Below are positions 17,760-26,034 of a stretch of 64,000 nucleotides of DNA, in pieces. The first letter of the stretch is position 1. Each line of letters starts with the position of its first letter. Where the stretch lies: assembly GCA_027728065.1 (NCBI GenBank), contig JAQBVO010000001.1, positions 1-64,000 of the forward strand, given 5' to 3'. The translations under genes were made by a program, and so were the position numbers. The notes below the pieces were generated by a model. It saw nothing but the letters and a program-made list of their open reading frames with translations, was not told the DNA's origin and searched no databases. Origin of the DNA: Actinomycetota bacterium (lineage in GTDB: Bacteria; Actinomycetota; Actinomycetes; Nanopelagicales; Nanopelagicaceae).

Positions 17760-18869
17760 ATGAACAGCAAGGCGATGTGTCAATCTATTCTTGCGAAAGC
17801 CGGAGTTCCTATCAACTCCGTGGAGCCATGGAGTATCCAGGTTTATAACGAGAAATTATGGGATCGCCTGATGTCACAGCATCAGCTTGGCCTTGGTGAA
17901 GCTTACATAGAAGGATGGTGGGATTGTCAGGCAATAGATCAGCTAGTTGCACGTCTACTTGATATTGATGTTTTATCCCTACTGCGGCCATCCCCAGTGG
18001 TGCTCTATGCAACTTTCAAGTCTGTGGTCATAAATCGCCAGACTAAGTCCCGTGCTGAAAACAATGCTAAGCACCATTACAACATTGGTAATGATCTTTA
18101 CTCGCGCATGCTAGATAAAGAGATGGCTTATAGCTGTGCCTACTGGAAAAATACTGAAAATCTAAATCAAGCTCAAATCAATAAATTTGATCTAATTTGT
18201 AAAAAGCTCAAATTGGAACCAGGTATGACGGTTTTAGATATCGGATCTGGTTGGGGTGGATTCTTGCGCCATGCTGTTAAAAACTACCATGTCATCGGTT
18301 ATGGCGTAACTCCGGCTGATAATCAGATTGATGAGGCCAGAGCAAGATCATCCGGATTTAATATCACCTACACACAACAAGATTACCGAGAAGTATTTGG
18401 ACAATATGATCGAGTTGTCTCGGTTGGAATGATGGAACACGTAGGTCCTAAGAATTTGAAGGAATTTTTTCTCAAGTGTAATGAATTGCTGAAACAAGAT
18501 GGGATTATTTTGCACCATACAATCACATCAACACATTCGAAACTTTCGACTGATCCATATTTTGATCGCTATATTTTCCCTGGTGGAGTCATCCCTTCCC
18601 CAGGACAAATTTGTTCTGCATCTGAAAAATTATTTGCCACAGAAGATATTCACAATATCGGCTTACATTATGATCCTACTCTTATGTCGTGGTTCAAAAA
18701 TATCAATGAGCGGTGGCATGAAATTCCGCAATATACTGAGAAGTTTCAGCGTATGTGGAACTACTATCTAATGGCTTCTGCGGCTGCATTTCGTACTCGT
18801 AACCTCCATCTAATGCAAATAGTTTTTAGAAAAAATGGAGTCCAATCAGAATATATACCTGTTCGCTAA
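17760..18869 (+). CDS. cfa: Cyclopropane-fatty-acyl-phospholipid synthase family methyltransferase
   Basis: A 369-residue SAM-dependent enzyme that adds a methylene (or methyl) group to unsaturated acyl chains of membrane phospholipids. The SAM loop is VLDIGSGWGGFL near residue 160, MEHVGPKNL follows near residue 225, and the N-terminal EAYIEGWWDC segment is typical of Cfa. The order of motifs matches E. coli Cfa and mycolic acid cyclopropane synthases, and length is usual. It stands alone with its own probable promoter. It is more AT-rich to the eye than the genes that follow at 19-22 kb and may belong to the accessory region. Confidence 0.93.
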   Translation: MNSKAMCQSILAKAGVPINSVEPWSIQVYNEKLWDRLMSQHQLGLGEAYIEGWWDCQAIDQLVARLLDIDVLSLLRPSPVVLYATFKSVVINRQTKSRAENNAKHHYNIGNDLYSRMLDKEMAYSCAYWKNTENLNQAQINKFDLICKKLKLEPGMTVLDIGSGWGGFLRHAVKNYHVIGYGVTPADNQIDEARARSSGFNITYTQQDYREVFGQYDRVVSVGMMEHVGPKNLKEFFLKCNELLKQDGIILHHTITSTHSKLSTDPYFDRYIFPGGVIPSPGQICSASEKLFATEDIHNIGLHYDPTLMSWFKNINERWHEIPQYTEKFQRMWNYYLMASAAAFRTRNLHLMQIVFRKNGVQSEYIPVR

Positions 18870-18906
18870 CTCTTAAATCACACCAATAATGAAAACTAGT
18901 CAGATA

Positions 18907-18993
18907 CTACTTTCCGACTGGATAGATGGCTAAGAGCAGAAATAAGACGAGGGCGAGCATAATCGGTAGATATGATTTCAACGATTTTTTCAT
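18907..18993 (-). CDS. 28-residue single-span membrane microprotein
   Basis: A short frame of 28 codons plus stop. The product starts MKKSLKSYLP, has one continuous hydrophobic helix (IMLALVLFLLLAIY), and ends PVGK. That is a positive N-terminus, one membrane span and a short tail. GGTGGAG lies 8 bases before the ATG. It is divergent from the Rieske gene at 19154. I do not recognise the family. It could be a small subunit or stabiliser of a membrane complex, like CydX- or KdpF-type proteins. A 71-codon frame over the same bases in another frame lacks any such pattern. Confidence 0.55.
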   Translation of the reverse strand: MKKSLKSYLPIMLALVLFLLLAIYPVGK

Positions 18994-19141
18994 CTGCCCA
19001 ACTCCACCTTCTTAAGCCAGAATATCTCTGCCCTATCACCCCAATTGTGCTGCCCGCACGGAGAAAATCTAGAAGAGTTAGTTGAATAGAGGGTGAATTT
19101 AGAGAAAACACGTTGGAGTTGAAGTTGTTGGCTAGGGTGTT

Positions 19142-19147
19142 TAAAGT
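19142..19147 (+). promoter_or_regulatory. -10 box of a leaderless transcript (Rieske gene)
   Basis: TAAAGT ends 6 bases before the ATG at 19154. This spacing would place the transcription start on the start codon itself. It also supports ATG 19154 over the GTG at 19148. Confidence 0.5.
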
Positions 19148-19153
19148 GTGGGA

Positions 19154-19780
19154 ATGAGTACTTGGCTACATAGTGTTATTCGCCGCCGCGAGCTCACTGG
19201 CATATTGGGAATCTCCTTTGTCTTCGCTCTCTTTCCATCCTTGGCCCTTGCCGCTGGTCCAACGCTAAAACCAACTAAAGTTGGTCAGAAGATAATCTGG
19301 CGCGGCTATCGCTATCGCGTCGTTAAATCCAAGGGCAAGCTCGTATGGAAGCAAGGCGGTAAAGTTGCAGCGGCAACTGCTAGCGCTAAAGCCTCAGCGA
19401 GTGCAACGCCAACGGTGAGTGCAACACCAACTCCAACACCAAAACCATCGGCGAGCGCAACATCTAAGGGCGTAGTCATTGCCCAGTCCTCACAGATCAT
19501 CGAGGGCAAGGTCAAGATTGTTGAGGCAAAGGATAACGATGGTCGATATCAGAGATTTGCGATCAGTCGCTTTGGTGGTGCGGTAAAGGTCTTTAGCAGT
19601 ATCTGTACCCATCAGGGGTGTGGCTTAGAGTCAAAGGGAGCCAACTTAAGCTGTGATTGCCATGGCTCAGAGTTCAGCGGCTTTGATGGCGCGGTCCAAC
19701 AGGGACCGGCTGTAAATGCCTTAACGATCTATAAGAGCCTTGAAGAAAAGGGCGAGATTATCCTTCTCAAGATAAACTAA
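19154..19780 (+). CDS. Secreted Rieske [2Fe-2S] protein with Ser/Thr/Pro linker
   Basis: A 208-residue protein in three parts. Residues 1-38 are an N-terminal signal sequence with an RRRELTG segment (possible twin-arginine signal) and a hydrophobic stretch ending ALAAG. Next is an Ala/Ser/Thr/Pro-rich linker (about 75-105). The C-terminal Rieske domain has CTHQGC and CDCHGS, which supply the two Cys and two His cluster ligands. The fold is that of QcrA/arsenite-oxidase small-subunit Rieske proteins, but there is no cytochrome b or c gene nearby. It would act outside the membrane as an electron carrier. moaA follows 6 bases downstream. Confidence 0.88.
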   Translation: MSTWLHSVIRRRELTGILGISFVFALFPSLALAAGPTLKPTKVGQKIIWRGYRYRVVKSKGKLVWKQGGKVAAATASAKASASATPTVSATPTPTPKPSASATSKGVVIAQSSQIIEGKVKIVEAKDNDGRYQRFAISRFGGAVKVFSSICTHQGCGLESKGANLSCDCHGSEFSGFDGAVQQGPAVNALTIYKSLEEKGEIILLKIN

Positions 19781-19786
19781 CTTGTT

Positions 19787-20785
19787 ATGGGCGCACTGGT
19801 AGATAGCTATGGGCGCATCCATCGCGACCTGCGGGTCTCACTAACCGATCGATGCTCGCTGCGCTGCACGTACTGCATGCCCCATGATTTTGCCTCCTGG
19901 CTTCCACATCAAGATCTACTTACAACCAATGAGCTCATTGCAGTAATTGAAGCGGCCGTCTCGCAGGGAATCGATGAGATTCGTTTAACGGGGGGAGAGC
20001 CGCTACTGCGGCCAGATATCGTTGAGATTGTTCGACGTATCAATACAATCACTAACCCTCCACGTCTATCGATGACTACAAATGGGCTGGCCTTAGCCAG
20101 GTTAGCTGGGCCATTAGCCGATGCGGGTTTGAGCCGCATCAATATCTCTTTAGATACTCTCGATCGCCAGCGCTTTAAAACATTAACCTTTAGAGATCGC
20201 ATCGATGATGTCTTTGCCGGCATCGATGCCGCGCGTGCGGCTGGATTAAAACCGCTCAAGATTAACTCGGTTTTAATGCCAGGGGTTAATGAGGATGAGG
20301 CGGTTGCATTATTGAAGTGGGCGATGGCCGCCGGTTTGAATCTGCGCTTTATCGAGCAGATGCCCTTAGATGCAGGTGGTACATGGTCTCGCTCGAGGAT
20401 GATTACCGCCGATGCAATTCACCACCAGTTAAGTCAAGAGTTTGTTCTAACACCAATCCAAGAACGTGGCTCATCACCTGCCGAAGAGTTCTATGTCGAT
20501 GGGGGAGCAGCTATCGTTGGAATTATTCCAAGTGTGAGCAAACCATTTTGCGCAGCATGTGATCGTGTGCGCCTGACATCGGATGGTCAGATCCGCGCCT
20601 GTCTTTTTTCTATGACCGAGACCGATACACGCGCCATTCTCCGCAGCGATTTAAGCGATGAGCACAAGCGCGCGGCCTTAGTTAAAGCCTTTGCATCTAC
20701 TATCGCAGCCAAACTACCTGGCCATGGAATCAATGATCCAAGCTTTATTCAACCTATAAGGCCAATGTCGGCGATCGGCGGCTAA
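19787..20785 (+). CDS. moaA: GTP 3',8-cyclase MoaA
   Basis: A 332-residue radical SAM enzyme that, with MoaC, converts GTP to cyclic pyranopterin monophosphate for molybdenum cofactor. The radical SAM cluster motif CSLRCTYC lies near residue 23, LTGGEPLLR follows, and the C-terminal second 4Fe-4S motif is CAACDRVRLTSDGQIRAC. The protein ends in the conserved -GG tail needed for activity. Length is usual. It is co-oriented with the Rieske gene at 6 bases spacing. No other moa genes lie in the window. Confidence 0.97.
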   Translation: MGALVDSYGRIHRDLRVSLTDRCSLRCTYCMPHDFASWLPHQDLLTTNELIAVIEAAVSQGIDEIRLTGGEPLLRPDIVEIVRRINTITNPPRLSMTTNGLALARLAGPLADAGLSRINISLDTLDRQRFKTLTFRDRIDDVFAGIDAARAAGLKPLKINSVLMPGVNEDEAVALLKWAMAAGLNLRFIEQMPLDAGGTWSRSRMITADAIHHQLSQEFVLTPIQERGSSPAEEFYVDGGAAIVGIIPSVSKPFCAACDRVRLTSDGQIRACLFSMTETDTRAILRSDLSDEHKRAALVKAFASTIAAKLPGHGINDPSFIQPIRPMSAIGG

Positions 20786-20794
20786 ATATGGCAC

Positions 20795-21760
20795 TTACTC
20801 CATTGTGAGAATAAGTTTTCCAGTGGTCTTGCGCCCCTCTAAATCACGGTGTGCCTGGGCGGCATCGGCCAATCGATAGCGCCCACCAATTGCCACCTGC
20901 ATATCTGCCCGGCTAAAAGCTGAAAAGACTTCCTGTGCACGCCACAGTAAAGTTTTACGATCGGCGATGAAATCGCCAAGAGATGGACGGGTGAGAAAGA
21001 GTGATCCTTTAGCGATCTTACTGAGTTCAAACGCTGGAACTGGGCCACTTGCAGCGCCATAGACCACCATCGTTGCATGGGCTCGAAGGCAGGTGATGCT
21101 TGCATCAAAGCTATCTCTGCCAACTCCATCATAGACAACATGGGCACCGATACCTTGAGAGATCTCCATCACGCAGGTATTGAAATCCTCATAACCAACT
21201 GAATGATCCGCACCTGCCAGCTTGGCTAAGTTGCGTTTGTCTGGCGTAGATGAGGTTGCAACTACTACTGCGCCTAAAGATTTTAGATAGCGCGTTAGTA
21301 ATAATCCGACTCCACCTGCACCAGAGTGCACAACTGCAATCTCACCTGGCTTTATCTGATGTGAATCATGGGCAAGATAATGCGCTGTCATGCCTTGGAC
21401 TAAGAGTGCAAGGGCATCTTCGTCGCTAATCTCTTGCGGAATAGGAATTAATCGCGCCGCCGATACCAGCGCTAACTGTGCATAACCACCAGCTGACATA
21501 ACCCAACCCACACGATCGCCAACTTTTAGATCATCAGGGGCATCTGGCGATAACTCTGCGATACGACCAACGCCCTCTATGCCTGGAGTGAAGGGCAGTG
21601 GCGCTGGATATCGACCAGTGCGGTGATAGATATCGATGAAGTTAACACCGGCCGATGAAACTCGAACTACGGCAGAGCCGGGGGTAAGGTGCGGATCATC
21701 AATCTGGCAAAACGCTAAAACCTCAGGCCCACCGACCTGTTTAATCTGCACCGCTCTCAT
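20795..21760 (-). CDS. Zinc-free MDR-family quinone oxidoreductase
   Basis: A 321-residue medium-chain dehydrogenase/reductase of the QOR type, which reduces quinones with NADPH. The N-terminal GroES-like domain includes VNFIDIYHRTGRYP, and the Rossmann segment GAGGVGLLLTRYLK is near residue 150. The catalytic zinc Cys/His of alcohol dehydrogenases are missing, as expected for this branch. It converges on moaA with a 9-base gap. A -10 box lies 7 bases before the ATG. Confidence 0.92.
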   Translation of the reverse strand: MRAVQIKQVGGPEVLAFCQIDDPHLTPGSAVVRVSSAGVNFIDIYHRTGRYPAPLPFTPGIEGVGRIAELSPDAPDDLKVGDRVGWVMSAGGYAQLALVSAARLIPIPQEISDEDALALLVQGMTAHYLAHDSHQIKPGEIAVVHSGAGGVGLLLTRYLKSLGAVVVATSSTPDKRNLAKLAGADHSVGYEDFNTCVMEISQGIGAHVVYDGVGRDSFDASITCLRAHATMVVYGAASGPVPAFELSKIAKGSLFLTRPSLGDFIADRKTLLWRAQEVFSAFSRADMQVAIGGRYRLADAAQAHRDLEGRKTTGKLILTME

Positions 21761-21767
21761 GTTGCTA

Positions 21768-21773
21768 ACTCTA
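21768..21773 (-). promoter_or_regulatory. -10 box of a leaderless transcript (quinone oxidoreductase)
   Basis: On the minus strand TAGAGT is followed by 7 bases and the ATG at 21760. No Shine-Dalgarno is present. It is paired back-to-back with the box at 21811. Confidence 0.5.
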
Positions 21774-21810
21774 CAACTAACTCAGTATTGCAATGGCTCT
21801 GGCCCGCATT

Positions 21811-21816
21811 TAGAGT
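21811..21816 (+). promoter_or_regulatory. -10 box of a leaderless transcript (methyltransferase)
   Basis: TAGAGT, then 6 bases, then the ATG at 21823. The same hexamer drives the divergent gene, so 62 intergenic bases carry two leaderless promoters. Confidence 0.5.
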
Positions 21817-21822
21817 TTGGGG

Positions 21823-22482
21823 ATGAGCGATGAAGCCCTTGGCTTAGATGAGGCTTACTCGGTAAAGACTCCTGAAGATAATAAGCGCCTCTATGCAAAG
21901 TGGGCCGCTACCTATGAGTCATCTTTTGTCGATGCAAAGCAGTATCGCTATCCCAAAGCGATCGCTGAGTGCTTTAATGAAATCGTCACCGATCGCCCAA
22001 TTCGAGTACTCGATATCGGTACTGGTACAGGGCTGACTGGAATGTATCTGACTAGGTTGCGCCCAGAGGTTGTTGTAGATGCAATGGATATCTCACCGCA
22101 GATGCTCGCCCAGGCCCAGTTAAAGCAGCGCAGCGATGGCAGCCCCGTCTATCGCCGCCTCTATGAGCGAGATTTAACACAGGCGGTTTTAAATGAGAGC
22201 GCCCCTTACGAGGCGCTGTTTTCTTCCGGCACATTTACTCATGGTCACTTAGGGCCCGAATGCTTGCGCAACTTACTGCCACTACTTGCCAATAATGGCT
22301 GGTTAGTAGTTGGCGTTAATAATGAACACTTTGAGGCTAAAGGATTTGAGAGCGAGTTAGCGGCACTTCTTGCACTCGGTGCAATTACCGAGCCGCAGAT
22401 TCTGCGTATCGATGTCTATGAACCTGGCAGTGTGCATTACGGCGATCAGGCTCGCGTCATAATTACTCGTGTGAGAAATTAA
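21823..22482 (+). CDS. Class I SAM-dependent methyltransferase
   Basis: A 219-residue methyltransferase. Motif I VLDIGTGTGLTG lies near residue 65, followed by the acidic loop VDAMDISPQML. The N-terminal LDEAYSVKTPEDNKRLYAKWAATYE is characteristic of the small Williams-Beuren WBSCR27-like group. The substrate is unknown. The start at ATG 21823 is chosen from the -10 box 6 bases upstream; the frame is open a little further back with TTG. Its end overlaps the convergent DUF6986 gene by 4 bases. Confidence 0.88.
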   Translation: MSDEALGLDEAYSVKTPEDNKRLYAKWAATYESSFVDAKQYRYPKAIAECFNEIVTDRPIRVLDIGTGTGLTGMYLTRLRPEVVVDAMDISPQMLAQAQLKQRSDGSPVYRRLYERDLTQAVLNESAPYEALFSSGTFTHGHLGPECLRNLLPLLANNGWLVVGVNNEHFEAKGFESELAALLALGAITEPQILRIDVYEPGSVHYGDQARVIITRVRN

Positions 22483-23720
22483 ATAATCCCTTTATTAATT
22501 ACGATAGTGCGAAGTGCCTGTTCATCCACTCCCGTGAGCTTTTCAATCTCCTGTGATTGAATTGCACCACAATCTAATCCGCGTAAAAAATAACGGGCAA
22601 GCGTCAATGCCGTTGCTGGCTCATCCATGATGCCGGATGAGGCACCTTGAAGATAGTTCTTAATTCTCTTTGATGCCGCCGCTAAGCCATCGCGATAGAA
22701 GATCCAGTTTGCTGCAATGCGTGTAGGAATTTGAGAACCGTGCAGATCCCAACCTTGATAAATTCCACGTTCAAGGGCGCGCCGAACAAGTCGATAGTGG
22801 TTATGCATTGCGGCATGGACCTCTTGCACCGTGCCAACTGGCAAGATATTTGTAGAGCCATCTGAAACTCTTACCGTTGTTCCGGCAGTTGCTACCTGCA
22901 GAACGGATTTTGCATATTCAGCTGCTGGGTGATCTAGAGTTTGGTAGGCCGATGATATTCCGGCCGCCGCCGAGTAGTCATAAGTGCCATAGTGAAAGCC
23001 GGTTAAACGTCCATCTGCTCGCTCAATATACTGCGCGGCAGTTACGCGGCCTTCTTGATCCATGATTGCTTGCGTTGTTTCAATCTGAATCTCAAAACGG
23101 ATAATTCGCGCAGCAAGTGAGTGTTGTTTTTCCAACAATTGGCAGGCGCTGACCATAACATCTACTTGCTCTGGGAATGTTACTTTTGGCAAAGTGATAA
23201 TAAAATTCTCTGGGTATTTGCCCTGGGCACATAAACCGGCAACGAAGAGATTGAGGGTCTTCAAACCGCGCTCTCGCGTGACTTGCTCCATGGCTTTCAT
23301 GCGAATTCCAATGAAGGGGAGATTTAAAAATTGCAATGACTCTAAAGTAGATTGTAGATCCCTGTCCTCTTCTTCATCACCTCGACGACCGTAGCCGTCT
23401 TCAAAATCAATGCGTAGATCTTCAATTGGCTGAACCTTAAGTTTTTCTTTAATTCGCTCGAAAATCTCCTCGACTGCACTCTCTTGGGCACCTATTGCTT
23501 TTGCAAATGAACGAGCAGTGGGGGTGTGATTATCTATAACCTGTAGGGCCGAGGCACCCCAATCAGCTGGAGTTGTTGGGCTTAATTTATCTGCTGGTAC
23601 ATAACAGGTATGGATAGGTTGGCGACCACCAAAATCTCCACGGTATTTATCGGCGAGTAAGCGATCTGCCTGCGCCAGCGTTTTATCTGCCGCATCAAAA
23701 AAATCCTTGTTAAAAACCAT
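22479..23720 (-). CDS. DUF6986 aldolase/citrate-lyase-like protein
   Basis: A 413-residue protein of the HpcH/HpaI-CitE TIM-barrel type, in the DUF6986 branch. Visible are RIDFEDGYG near residue 105, FEIQIETTQAIMD with a likely metal-binding Glu, and FHYGTYDYSAAAGI. These are the positions where CitE/malyl-CoA lyases bind Mg and the acid substrate. It is the last gene of aceB-allB-alc-DUF6986; its start overlaps the alc stop by a single base. The function is not established. Because the operon makes ureidoglycolate and consumes glyoxylate, this protein could release, condense or otherwise handle glyoxylate. That is inference from context. Confidence 0.8.
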   Translation of the reverse strand: MVFNKDFFDAADKTLAQADRLLADKYRGDFGGRQPIHTCYVPADKLSPTTPADWGASALQVIDNHTPTARSFAKAIGAQESAVEEIFERIKEKLKVQPIEDLRIDFEDGYGRRGDEEEDRDLQSTLESLQFLNLPFIGIRMKAMEQVTRERGLKTLNLFVAGLCAQGKYPENFIITLPKVTFPEQVDVMVSACQLLEKQHSLAARIIRFEIQIETTQAIMDQEGRVTAAQYIERADGRLTGFHYGTYDYSAAAGISSAYQTLDHPAAEYAKSVLQVATAGTTVRVSDGSTNILPVGTVQEVHAAMHNHYRLVRRALERGIYQGWDLHGSQIPTRIAANWIFYRDGLAAASKRIKNYLQGASSGIMDEPATALTLARYFLRGLDCGAIQSQEIEKLTGVDEQALRTIVINKGII

Positions 23721-24694
23721 TATTTATCTGCCTCTTCTCCCCAAACGCGAAAACGCCCAATGCCACCATCTGGAAATACATCAACCCGTACAAACTCCAC
23801 TACCTCATTGCAAGGCGTGATGTAGGTATGGGGAGTATCAGGCTGCACAACCTCTCGATTGACAAGGGTAACTTTTCCTGGGCCTTTGAGTAACTCTGGC
23901 GCAGAACCCGCTGTAACCATTACCTCTGCAGGGGCGTTACCTTTGTAATGTGTCGTATCAATCTCAACTGCATTTACTTTTCCAGGTGCGCAGAGTTTCA
24001 CAACAAAGTAATCATTACCTGGGCCACGCCTGCGCCTGTTTTCCCATCCATCACCCTGGTTTTTGGGGCGACCTGCCTGAAGCGTGTTACTGGCTAAAGA
24101 ATAGAACTGATCGCTAGAGCCAATGAGTTGGCCACCGTTATCAAGTGCGGCTAAATCCTTTGGTCCACATGCAGCCACCCAGGCTGTATCTGGTAGTGGA
24201 ATACCATGAACACGAAAGCGCGCAATTCCCCCATCAGGGTGCATCGTTAACCGCACATGTGTCCATCTATCCAGAGATAAGATTGCAAAGAGATTTTCAG
24301 AATCTCCAGCCAGTGGGGATTTTTCAAGGATTGTTATCCATGGTGTTTCTAGTAATTGGCCAATGGTCGGTATGTGATCAAAGTGTGCAGCTTCAACTGA
24401 TGCGTGAGGTGGAAAATTGCCGGTGAAGTTACCAGTGTCGATATTTACACCTTTGATAATCCCAGCCCGCCCAAGTCGTAGAATTGCAAAATCATTTCCT
24501 GGTTCATTGCGCCGTCTTCGAGTTTCCCAGCCATCGTAAATCTGTCCCTTATGCCCAAAGGTGTGTGAGGCAAATTTTGCCCGACCTGGATTGAGTAGAT
24601 TTTCTTTTTCAGCAAAAAATTCATCATTGGCATAGACGACTCCTGCACCAGATGAGCGATCTGCCAGATCAGTTAACTCTAAAAAATCGCTCAA
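23720..24694 (-). CDS. alc: Allantoicase
   Basis: A 324-residue hydrolase that converts allantoate to ureidoglycolate and urea. It has the duplicated allantoicase module: first repeat around DGWETRRRRNEPGNDF (residues 55-70) and second around GWENRRRRGPGNDYF (about 225-240). Each is followed by a jelly-roll beta segment ending in RFRVxG. Length is as expected. Its start overlaps the allB stop by 4 bases, so the two are translationally coupled. The product ureidoglycolate needs a further enzyme to give glyoxylate. Confidence 0.96.
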   Translation of the reverse strand: MSDFLELTDLADRSSGAGVVYANDEFFAEKENLLNPGRAKFASHTFGHKGQIYDGWETRRRRNEPGNDFAILRLGRAGIIKGVNIDTGNFTGNFPPHASVEAAHFDHIPTIGQLLETPWITILEKSPLAGDSENLFAILSLDRWTHVRLTMHPDGGIARFRVHGIPLPDTAWVAACGPKDLAALDNGGQLIGSSDQFYSLASNTLQAGRPKNQGDGWENRRRRGPGNDYFVVKLCAPGKVNAVEIDTTHYKGNAPAEVMVTAGSAPELLKGPGKVTLVNREVVQPDTPHTYITPCNEVVEFVRVDVFPDGGIGRFRVWGEEADK

Positions 24695-26034
24695 TTCTTC
24701 CCTCTCACCAAGAAAACTCCTTGTGGAGAATTTATCATAACGCCATCTTTAAAAATCAATGCTCCGCGAAGCCAGGTCTGCTTAATTCGGCCTTTGAGTA
24801 CTTTTCCTTGATAGGGAGTAATCTGATTTTTATGAAATAGTTTTGTGGGTTCAACTCTAAACTCTTCATTAGGATCAAACTCTGCAAGATCTGCATCCAT
24901 GCCAACAGCGATACTTCCCTTGTGCTTAAGTCCAACTAGTTCTGCTGGCTTTGCAGACATCCATGTGCAGACCTGCCATAAAGGGATTCCGCGTTCTAAG
25001 GCTTGTGACCAGATGATTGATATTCCTAACTGTAAAGATGAAATTCCACCCCAGGCTTGCTGGAAATCTCCTATTTCAAAGATCTTCAGGTCTTGCGTAC
25101 AAGGTGAGTGGTCAGAGACGATGAAATCGATTATTCCCTGTTGCAACCCTTGCCATAACTCCACTTGATTGCGTTTTTCGCGGATTGGCGGACAGCATTT
25201 ATATTGCGTTGCGCCATCAGCGATTTCTTCAGCTGTAAGTGATAAATAATGAGGACAAGTTTCTGCAGTAATTCTCACGCCATCCGACTTAGCCGATTTG
25301 ATCAACGTCAGTGAGTCTGCGCTGGATAAGTGCAATACATGCACACGGCCTTTTATGCGCCGAGCCTCTTCGATTAGTTGGGCGACAGCAACATTTTCAG
25401 CCCCTTTTGGCCGGGAAGCAAGAAATTCTGCGTAAGAACGCGATGAAGGTTTAGCTGATCTTTGAATAGCGATGGAATCCTCAGCATGAACAATCATAAG
25501 CGCATCTTTTTTTACCAATACTTCCAGGGCTGCCGAAAGATCATCTAAATTTGAAGCAGGAAATTCATCAACTCCAGAGTGGAGCAGAAAACATTTAAAT
25601 CCAAAGACACCTTGCTCTAGAAGTGGCTCTAAATCCTTCACATTTCCGGGAATTGATCCACCCCAAAAACCAACGTCGATGGAGCACTTTCCCTCTGCGG
25701 CGAGCTGTTTAGTCTTTAGGGCTGAAACATTAACTGTCGGCGGGATGCTATTGAGAGGCATATCGATAACTGTTGTGACGCCCCCTGCCGCAGCTGCTTT
25801 AGTGGCAGATTCAAAACCCTCCCACTGTGTACGTCCTGGTTCATTAATGTGAACATGAGAGTCAACTAATCCAGGGATAAGTGAGCCTGTGAGAGTAAGA
25901 TCTTCTTTAGCATCAAGTTTTTCATCAAAATCAGCAATTTTCGCAATTCTTGAATCTTTAATACAAACAGCGGCCGGCCTATCGCCAATATCTGTCATGA
26001 CGTGCTGTGAGCGTAAGATCAAGTCGAATCTCAT
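24691..26034 (-). CDS. allB: Allantoinase
   Basis: A 447-residue cyclic amidohydrolase that opens allantoin to allantoate. Metal and active-site motifs in order are VDSHVHINEPGRTQWEGF (near 60), GFKCFLLHSG with the lysine to be carboxylated (near 150), MIVHAED, VHVLHLSS, and VSDHSPC (near 315). They match AllB rather than dihydropyrimidinase. It overlaps aceB upstream and alc downstream by 4 bases each. No urate oxidase or allantoin permease gene is in the window. Confidence 0.96.
   Translation of the reverse strand: MRFDLILRSQHVMTDIGDRPAAVCIKDSRIAKIADFDEKLDAKEDLTLTGSLIPGLVDSHVHINEPGRTQWEGFESATKAAAAGGVTTVIDMPLNSIPPTVNVSALKTKQLAAEGKCSIDVGFWGGSIPGNVKDLEPLLEQGVFGFKCFLLHSGVDEFPASNLDDLSAALEVLVKKDALMIVHAEDSIAIQRSAKPSSRSYAEFLASRPKGAENVAVAQLIEEARRIKGRVHVLHLSSADSLTLIKSAKSDGVRITAETCPHYLSLTAEEIADGATQYKCCPPIREKRNQVELWQGLQQGIIDFIVSDHSPCTQDLKIFEIGDFQQAWGGISSLQLGISIIWSQALERGIPLWQVCTWMSAKPAELVGLKHKGSIAVGMDADLAEFDPNEEFRVEPTKLFHKNQITPYQGKVLKGRIKQTWLRGALIFKDGVMINSPQGVFLVRGKN

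Noticed and set aside
18896-19111. A 71-codon minus-strand frame between cfa and the Rieske gene
   Set aside because: It has no convincing ribosome-binding site or domain. The 28-codon frame over the same bases has both a ribosome-binding site and a membrane helix.
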